Below, piece by piece: positions 55,668 to 64,000 of a stretch of 64,000 nucleotides of DNA; positions within the stretch are counted from its first letter, which is position 1; each line of letters begins with the position of its first letter. The position numbers were made by a program, and so were the translations under genes. The notes beneath the pieces were generated by a model. That model did no database searches. It was not told the origin of the DNA and saw nothing but the letters and a program-made list of their open reading frames with translations. The DNA lies in contig NZ_JAUSWW010000001.1 of NCBI RefSeq assembly GCF_030815415.1, positions 2,914,001 through 2,978,000 on the forward strand, given 5' to 3'. This DNA is from Streptomyces canus. Lineage in GTDB: Bacteria; Actinomycetota; Actinomycetes; Streptomycetales; Streptomycetaceae.

Positions 55668-56224
55668 GAAGCACCGCCCCGGATACCCCGCGTCAGCTCC
55701 TGGGTGTCCCACCGCAGCTCCAGCGCCGCCCGATCCCTGCGCAGCCGCGCGTGCCGTGCGTACGCCCACGTGAGCAGGAAGGTGGTGAGGAACTGACCCA
55801 GCCCGGCGACCATCGCCACGTTCACCGCACCCGCCACCGGCCGTGCCATCAACCCGGGCGCGGTCGTCGCGGTCACGACGTACCCCACGTACCAGCCGAA
55901 GAACACGACGCACGCCGGCACGACGAACCTCCGGTACCGGCCGCGCACCTCCTGGAAGGCCGCACTGCGCTGCACCTGGAGGTACACGTCCGCAGCCGCC
56001 GCCTCCTCCCGCTGCGCCCGCCCGGCCTGAGCAACGGGCAGCGGCACAGGCGCACCGGCACCGCCCAACTCACCCCAGCCGGAGGCGAGCGCGTCGTACC
56101 AGGGGTCCTCGTACCTCACGGCTTCGGGCGCCTCGGCGAGTGCCGGGTCGTGACCGCCGTGGTGTTCGGCCGCACTTTCGGGACCACCCCCGACGCCGCG
56201 GGGACGACCGTTGCTTGACTGCAT
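55664..56224 (-). CDS. DUF485 membrane protein
   Basis: This 186-residue protein has a long Pro/Gly/Ala-rich N-terminus and a C-terminal DUF485 domain with two transmembrane helices. The helices are FVVPACVVFFGWYVGYVVTA and VNVAMVAGLGQFLTTFLLTW, followed by the conserved YARHARLRRDRAALELR. DUF485 proteins accompany ActP-type symporters. It lies directly upstream of that gene, with coupled translation. The ATG at 56224 was preferred; the longer frame runs into the regulator gene. Confidence 0.88.
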   Translation of the reverse strand: MQSSNGRPRGVGGGPESAAEHHGGHDPALAEAPEAVRYEDPWYDALASGWGELGGAGAPVPLPVAQAGRAQREEAAAADVYLQVQRSAAFQEVRGRYRRFVVPACVVFFGWYVGYVVTATTAPGLMARPVAGAVNVAMVAGLGQFLTTFLLTWAYARHARLRRDRAALELRWDTQELTRGIRGGAS

Positions 56225-56294
56225 GCCCCAAGGATGGACAGAACGGGAAGATCCCCGACTCTTCTTCCCCTCGCGCTTCACCCCATCAGGTGAC

Positions 56295-56978
56295 TCAACC
56301 CGCCGGAGGCCGCACAAGTCCCTTCGCATACGCGTAACGCACCGCCTGCGCCCGGTCCTTGAGCCCCGTCTTGGCGAACAGGTTGTTGATGTGCGTCTTC
56401 ACGGTCGCGGTGGAGACATGCAGTCTTCTGGCGATCTCCTGGTTGCTGAGCCCATCGGCGATCAGCACCAGCACCTCGGTCTCCCGCCCCGTGAGCCCGT
56501 CCGGCGCCTCCACCGGCTCGGCCGGCTGCGGCTCGGGGTCCGACAACCGCTCCAGCAACCGCCGCTGGATACTCGGCGACAGCCCGGCGTCCCCGGACAG
56601 CACACTGTGCACCGCCCTGACGATCTCGTCCCCTCCCGCGTCCTTCGTCAGATAACCGCGCGCACCGGCCCGCAGCGCCGGGAACAGCGACTCGTCGTCC
56701 GCGTACGTGGTGAGCACCACCACCTGGGTGCCGGGGTGCTCGGTCCGGATCCGCCGGGTCGCCTCCACGCCGTCGCAGCGGGGCATGCGCAGGTCCATCA
56801 GCACCACGTCCGGCGCGAGTTGGGCCACGAGCCGCACCGCCTCGTCCCCGTCTCCTGCCGCGCCGACGACCTCGACACCGGGCAGCAACCCGAGCAGCAT
56901 CACGATGCCCTCCCGGACGACGGTCTGGTCGTCAGCGACCACCACCCGCGCGGTCGTGCCCTGGACCTCCTCCGTCAT
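56295..56978 (-). CDS. Response regulator, NarL/LuxR family
   Basis: This 227-residue regulator has a receiver domain (ARVVVADDQTVVREGIVMLL, phospho-Asp in DVVLMDLRMPRCDGVEATRR, GYLTKDAGGDEIVRAV) and a LuxR-type HTH (LTGRETEVLVLIADGLSNQE, RLHVSTATVKTHINNLFAKT). Its gene overlaps the upstream sensor kinase by four bases. The target genes are unknown; the DUF485-symporter pair is directly downstream. Confidence 0.94.
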   Translation of the reverse strand: MTEEVQGTTARVVVADDQTVVREGIVMLLGLLPGVEVVGAAGDGDEAVRLVAQLAPDVVLMDLRMPRCDGVEATRRIRTEHPGTQVVVLTTYADDESLFPALRAGARGYLTKDAGGDEIVRAVHSVLSGDAGLSPSIQRRLLERLSDPEPQPAEPVEAPDGLTGRETEVLVLIADGLSNQEIARRLHVSTATVKTHINNLFAKTGLKDRAQAVRYAYAKGLVRPPAG

Positions 56979-58126
56979 ACGGGCACCTTCAGCGTCACCA
57001 CGAACCCCTCCTCGTCCGGCCCGGCCTCCAGTGAACCGCCGAGCAGTTCGGCACGCTCCCGCATGCCCAGCAGACCGTACCCGGCCCCCGCAGCGGTGAG
57101 TTCGCCCGGCGATCCCCCTGAGTCCCGTACGCCCAGGGTCACTTGATGTTCGCCGTAGTCCAGTCTCAGCCGCACCTTGGCGCCCGGAGCGTGCTTGCGG
57201 ACATTGGTCAGCGCCTCCTGGGCCACCCTGCGGACAGCCTGCGAGGCTTCGGCCGGCAGTCCCCTGCGCTCACCCGTAATGGTGACCTCGGCATCGGCGG
57301 TCGTCTCCACGAGCTGGGTCAGGAAGTCCTCCAGCGGCGTGAGATCACCGCGCAGCGCCGAGAGAGCCTGCCGGGTCTCGGCGAGCCCGTCCCGCGCCAT
57401 CCCCCGTGCCGCCACGACCCGCTCGAGGATCTGCTCCCGGTCGGCGCCCCGCTCGATCAGGAGCCGCGCGGCCTCCAGGTGCACGAGCTGCGCCGAGAGG
57501 CTGTGCGCCAGCACGTCATGGATCTCCCGTGCGATGCGGGCCCGTTCCGCGAGGGCCGCCGACTCCGCCTCCGCCTCCCGCGCGGCCCGCTCCTGCGCCA
57601 ACAGCCGCTGGGCGTTGCCACGGGCTTCGGCGTCGAGGCGCAGGGTGTAGCCGGCGAGTGCCAGCCCGGCCGCCGTCACCGCGGTCGTCAGCCACGCGTC
57701 GTCGTTCATCGCGGCGAAGGCCGCGAGGGAGACCGCCGTCACGGGCAGCGCGGCGGCGAGGGGGAGTCGCTCCAGGGCGCTGATGGCACAACCGCACCAG
57801 ATGACGAGAGCCACCGTTGTGAAGTCGGCGGCCTGTCCCACGACTGCGATCCCCACGAGCACGGCGATGAGCGCGATCGACGGCAGGAGCCGGTGCGCCA
57901 GCGTGGCGCGCCAGAACGCCCAGGCGACGAAGGCGGTCAGCAGCACTCCCGCAACGGCCCCGGCCACGCCCCATCCATGGACGTGCGTGCTGTCGTAGGC
58001 ACCCCACAGCAGCATGCCGATCACCAACAGCCGCACGACCCAGCCGATCAGCCGCCGGGATCGCGCGGCGCCGTCACGGCCCAGCGCCTCCCGTGAAGGC
58101 CAGCGTGTCCAGGCATTGTCCGTCAC
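56975..58126 (-). CDS. Sensor histidine kinase, NarL-partner type
   Basis: This 383-residue kinase has several transmembrane helices in the first 160 residues, so it has no large external domain. HisKA_3 shows ERARIAREIHDVLAHSLSAQ. The ATPase part has RRVAQEALTNVRKHAPGAKV and GYGLLGMRERAELLGGSLE. I chose the GTG at 58126: GAAGGAG lies before it and it overlaps the upstream gene's stop by four bases. An ATG five codons further upstream lacks this support. Confidence 0.9.
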   Translation of the reverse strand: MTDNAWTRWPSREALGRDGAARSRRLIGWVVRLLVIGMLLWGAYDSTHVHGWGVAGAVAGVLLTAFVAWAFWRATLAHRLLPSIALIAVLVGIAVVGQAADFTTVALVIWCGCAISALERLPLAAALPVTAVSLAAFAAMNDDAWLTTAVTAAGLALAGYTLRLDAEARGNAQRLLAQERAAREAEAESAALAERARIAREIHDVLAHSLSAQLVHLEAARLLIERGADREQILERVVAARGMARDGLAETRQALSALRGDLTPLEDFLTQLVETTADAEVTITGERRGLPAEASQAVRRVAQEALTNVRKHAPGAKVRLRLDYGEHQVTLGVRDSGGSPGELTAAGAGYGLLGMRERAELLGGSLEAGPDEEGFVVTLKVPV

Positions 58127-58647
58127 ACACGCTCCTTCCATGCGGGCCGGGGCATGCCGTCACCGTACGCCGCGCCCTGTGCGGGAGCCGTGTGCGGGGA
58201 CCGGGCCCGCAGGGCGAGGATCCCGGAGCGGACGAGCAGCGTGGCTGCCAAGGCGAGGAGCAGGGCGGACGACTCCTGGTGGACGCCCAGTGCGGCACCG
58301 AGGGCGTAGAGGCCGGCGCGGAGGGCTATGCCGACGAACCAGACCATGCCGCTCGCCTTGGTGCTCCTGCTCCACACGGCTCCGTCCGGCTCCGTCCATA
58401 TGCGGGTGGTCCAGCCCCAGGCGGCTCCGGTGGCCAGACCGATGAGCAGCTCGGCGGTGAGCAGGACGACCGACGCCGTGTGGTGACGGGCATCGACGAT
58501 GCCGGGCTCGCGCAGCGCCACGACACCCAGGACGACGGGCAGCAGCCACCAGCGCTGTCCCGCGTCGATCTGCTGCGCGCGGAACTGGCGCGCGATCACC
58601 AGGGCGACCACGGTCACGATCAGAAACGCGTCGACCAGCCCGGACAT
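58123..58647 (-). CDS. Membrane protein, DUF1453-like
   Basis: This 174-residue integral membrane protein has about five transmembrane helices, for example GLVDAFLIVTVVALVIARQF and TASVVLLTAELLIGLATGAA. The second half SGMVWFVGIALRAGLYALGA resembles CcdC/DUF1453-like proteins of actinobacteria. GGAGG precedes the ATG. It is the first gene of the DUF1453-kinase-regulator operon. Its role is unknown. Confidence 0.75.
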   Translation of the reverse strand: MSGLVDAFLIVTVVALVIARQFRAQQIDAGQRWWLLPVVLGVVALREPGIVDARHHTASVVLLTAELLIGLATGAAWGWTTRIWTEPDGAVWSRSTKASGMVWFVGIALRAGLYALGAALGVHQESSALLLALAATLLVRSGILALRARSPHTAPAQGAAYGDGMPRPAWKERV

Positions 58648-59068
58648 CGGAGCCTCCGTGAGCGAAGAAGGGCCGTGCCGGCAGCGAGTGCTGCCGACGC
58701 CTTCGAAGCTACGGAAATTCGCAGGTCAGGAGATCGGAGCAGGGGTGGATCGTGGGTGGATCCGCGAGTGCGGCGGCGTCCACCCACGGGTGGAGAGACG
58801 CTGCCGCCAGTCGGTCGTGGGCGGGCGGCCCTCCGCCGGCCGACACCGACCGTTCCCACCGCCTCGAGCCCAACCGGAAGCGCTCGTGCACCTCGCGGTG
58901 AACCGGAGGCACGCCTCAGACACACCCCGGATCGAGCCCGGCGACTTCACCGGCCCGAGGTGGCCACTCCCAGCTCAGCCGCGCCCACCGGCCCGGCCCC
59001 GCCAAGCCCGGCCGGGGCCCCGCTCCGGCATCGCCGGTCCGGGTTCCCGGCCCAGGCCCAGCGCGGCG
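58648..59068. other. Intergenic region after parE
   Basis: No gene was seen in these 421 bases. Short frames have poor codon use. A GGCCCCG/CGGGGCC hairpin (58995-59019) near the parE stop may act as terminator. The left end holds the promoter of the DUF1453-like gene. Confidence 0.4.
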
Positions 59069-61189
<2,121 letters not shown>

Positions 61190-61631
61190 GCGGTTCGCTC
61201 CTCGCTGAATTTCAGATGTGGCCCTTGTGGGTAAGGGCGCGGCTTCGGTCGCCGCCAAGAGGGTACCGAGGCCTGGTAGAGCCGTTGTAACGCCACCCTC
61301 GTCCCAAACTCACGATAGCCCAGGGTCGCATACGTGTTCGATCCCTCGATTGAGTGAAGTACATATCACGTTCCCTTCGAGGCATGAACCATTTAGGCTC
61401 CGGGCACGTCCTCATGAACAACCGGCAACCCAGCCGGGAGGACGGACCTTGACAGCAAGAGCGAACCCGTAAGACACATAGATACGCAATACGGCACATT
61501 CGCCGCCAACCGGCAGCAGACAGCCGGACTCGAAGATTTTTTTTCGAGGAGAGACCCAGAGCGGGAACGTTTTGGGGCTGGTTGGATGTTGACCCTGGTA
61601 CGACAGCTCGTCGAGCTAGAGAAGAGGCGAC
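61190..61631. other. Intergenic region parE / DUF7455
   Basis: No gene was seen in these 442 bases. An AT-rich stretch around 61330-61400 and the run of eight T in a short inverted repeat CTCGAA-TTCGAG (61529-61548) stand out. A TTGACC at 61589 may be the -35 of the DUF7455 promoter; no good -10 was found. Confidence 0.4.
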
Positions 61632-61862
61632 GTGACTACTGTTCTGACCCCCGCGAGCCCGTTGACGGCCGCCGATCGCTGCGACCGCTGCGGCGCCCAG
61701 GCATACCTGCGCGTCGTCCTGCTCAGTGGTGGTGAACTGCTCTTCTGCGCCCACCATGGCCGCAAGTTCGAGCCGGAACTCAAGAAGATCGCCGCTGAGA
61801 TACAGGACGAGACGGAGCGACTGACGACCGTTCCGGCATCCTCCAACGAAGAAGAGCGCTGA
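61632..61862 (+). CDS. DUF7455 small zinc-finger-like protein
   Basis: This 76-residue protein starts VTTVLTPASPLTAADRCDRC. It has one CxxC pair (CDRC) and a FCAHHGRKF segment that may complete a metal site. The size and sequence fit the actinobacterial DUF7455 family, function unknown. AGAGG precedes the GTG. A perfect hairpin terminator follows. It lies close to parE and hrdB in many Streptomyces. Confidence 0.87.
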   Translation: MTTVLTPASPLTAADRCDRCGAQAYLRVVLLSGGELLFCAHHGRKFEPELKKIAAEIQDETERLTTVPASSNEEER

Positions 61863-61907
61863 CACCTCGCGTCCACGACGAGCCAGCGTCGGCACAGGCC
61901 GGCACAC

Positions 61908-61941
61908 GGGCGGCCGCCCCTGGAAGCAGGGGCGGCCGCCC
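61908..61941. terminator. Perfect 14-bp hairpin terminator
   Basis: GGGCGGCCGCCCCT pairs with its exact complement over the loop GGAAGC, between the convergent DUF7455 and protease genes. Confidence 0.8.
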
Positions 61942-61973
61942 GCGCCGTATCCGGTAATGACCCTCAGGCGCCG

Positions 61974-62831
61974 TCAGGGGACCGCGTGCGGCCCTCGCAG
62001 GCCCCTGCCCCACCCCAGCGCCCGTACGACGTCGGACACGCGCGTATAGACGCCTGGGCTGCCCGGGCGACCGCAGCCGCTCCCCCAGGACACGAGCCCG
62101 ACCAACTTCCCCTGGGCGACCAGCGGCCCGCCGCTGTCCCCCTGACAGGCGTCGCCACCGCCCTCCGCCTCCCCGGCGCACAGCATCGCGCCGGAGGCAT
62201 AGGTGCCGTCGTCGCCGCCCGGGTAGGCCCGCTCACAGAGAGCGTCGGCCAGCACATGCACGTGTGCCGCCCGCAGACTGCGCGCGTAGTCACCACCCCC
62301 CGTGGCGTCACCCCAGCCGTAGACGACGGCAGCCGTCCCCGGCTCGTACGCCGCGTCACCGGCGGACGCCATCGTGACGACGGAACTGCCCGCCAGGGGC
62401 TCGGCGAGTCTGAGGACCGCGAAGTCTCCGGCGTTGGTGCTCGTGTCGTATCCGGGGTTCACCCAGGTGTCGCGGACGGGGATCTCCTGCCCCTGGTCCG
62501 AGAGCAGGTCCGTGCGGCCTGCGATGACCTTGAGATCGCGCACCCGGTTCGGCGGCGCCCCCAGCACGTCCGCACCCATACAGTGCGCCGCGGTGAGCAC
62601 GACGGTCCGGCTGACGGCCACACCACCGCAGTACTGTCCCGCGCGAGTACCTCCGAAGCGGTCACGGCTGGAGAGTGCCACGTTCCACGGCCCTTCGGAG
62701 ATGTCGACGGGAAACCCGCCGACGACGACGCTGCCGGCGGCCACGGGGGCGGCGGACACCAGCGGTATGACACCCGCCACGACCGCCAGCACCAGCGACC
62801 CGTTCAGTGCCCGGACAAAGGGACGACGCAT
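61974..62831 (-). CDS. Secreted trypsin-like serine protease (S1)
   Basis: This 285-residue S1 protease has a signal peptide ([20 protein letters not shown]). The mature enzyme starts near [10 protein letters not shown], like activated trypsin. The catalytic triad is visible: His in VLTAAHCMG, Asp in [12 protein letters not shown] and Ser in [13 protein letters not shown]. The specificity pocket [18 protein letters not shown] suggests trypsin-like cleavage. It is secreted and probably takes part in nutrition or development. Confidence 0.93.
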   Translation of the reverse strand: MRRPFVRALNGSLVLAVVAGVIPLVSAAPVAAGSVVVGGFPVDISEGPWNVALSSRDRFGGTRAGQYCGGVAVSRTVVLTAAHCMGADVLGAPPNRVRDLKVIAGRTDLLSDQGQEIPVRDTWVNPGYDTSTNAGDFAVLRLAEPLAGSSVVTMASAGDAAYEPGTAAVVYGWGDATGGGDYARSLRAAHVHVLADALCERAYPGGDDGTYASGAMLCAGEAEGGGDACQGDSGGPLVAQGKLVGLVSWGSGCGRPGSPGVYTRVSDVVRALGWGRGLRGPHAVP

Positions 62832-62907
62832 GCACGCTCCTCACTCAGGGGTGGTCATGGGACACCCAGAGTGATCCACGTCGGCGCCACGCGCACCCGC
62901 TCAGCAC

Positions 62908-62942
62908 GAAGGCCCGGCTCCCACCAGGAGAACCGGGCCTTC
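62908..62942. terminator. Hairpin terminator after hrdB
   Basis: GAAGGCCCGG pairs with CCGGGCCTTC over a 15-base loop. It begins 19 bases beyond the hrdB stop. Confidence 0.7.
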
Positions 62943-62961
62943 GACGTCGTACGACCGCGAC

Positions 62962-64000
<1,039 letters not shown>

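Overview
The window looks like a chromosomal core segment of a Streptomyces. Evidence is the very high GC with strong third-position bias, GTG and TTG starts, and genes typical of the genus: hrdB, sepH, cutRS, the DUF3093/DUF3710/DUF4193/DUF5998 genes, a DasR box before ptsH and a DmdR-type iron box. From memory, the gene order matches the S. coelicolor stretch from kdpD down to hrdB (about SCO5871 to SCO5820), with insertions. No rRNA, tRNA, insertion sequence, prophage or CRISPR array was seen.

Layout. 0-6.5 kb: start of kdpD (cut by the left edge), a lone ABC ATPase, a secreted alginate-lyase-like protein, the thioesterase-dut-DUF3710 operon, and DUF3093, an unknown and DUF4193. 6.9-17.7 kb: the CutRS two-component system, a 54-residue protein, an inositol-monophosphatase-like gene coupled to ferrochelatase, an MFS transporter overlapping a FAD sugar oxidase, sepH, a sulfurtransferase and a VOC protein. 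17.8-23.9 kb: a compact operon that I read as a RiPP (ribosomally made, modified peptide) locus: a 34-residue precursor-like peptide, a TPR protein, an M3 metallopeptidase, an HExxH putative peptide-modifying enzyme and an MFS exporter, with four-base start/stop overlaps throughout the enzyme part. It sits between genes that are otherwise core and is the strongest candidate for an undescribed system. 24-38.7 kb: tdk, a phosphodiesterase, DUF5998, a GNAT/acyl-CoA synthetase fusion, ptsH, a GntR regulator, an M23 peptidase behind a c-di-AMP riboswitch, an M16 peptidase pair, parC and a CobW GTPase.

39-47.9 kb looks like an accessory metabolic region: a MarR regulator, malic enzyme, pyruvate oxidase/dehydrogenase, a truncated second MarR fragment, a flavin-dependent oxidoreductase, an NADP-binding reductase, a GNAT and a pirin. 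Related TTGAC/ATCAA operator-like repeats precede the transcription units, which suggests one MarR-type regulon. 48-58.6 kb: two citrate synthase paralogues (one with an N-terminal HTH) with shared TTGATT palindromes, an iron-box-controlled sucrase/ferredoxin-like gene, and two two-component systems around a DUF485/acetate-symporter pair. 59-64 kb: parE, a small zinc-finger-like protein, a secreted trypsin-like protease and most of hrdB, which runs off the right edge.

Where I moved a start from the longest frame it was because of a Shine-Dalgarno match, a coupling overlap or the family's usual N-terminus. Operators, terminators and the riboswitch were found by eye.
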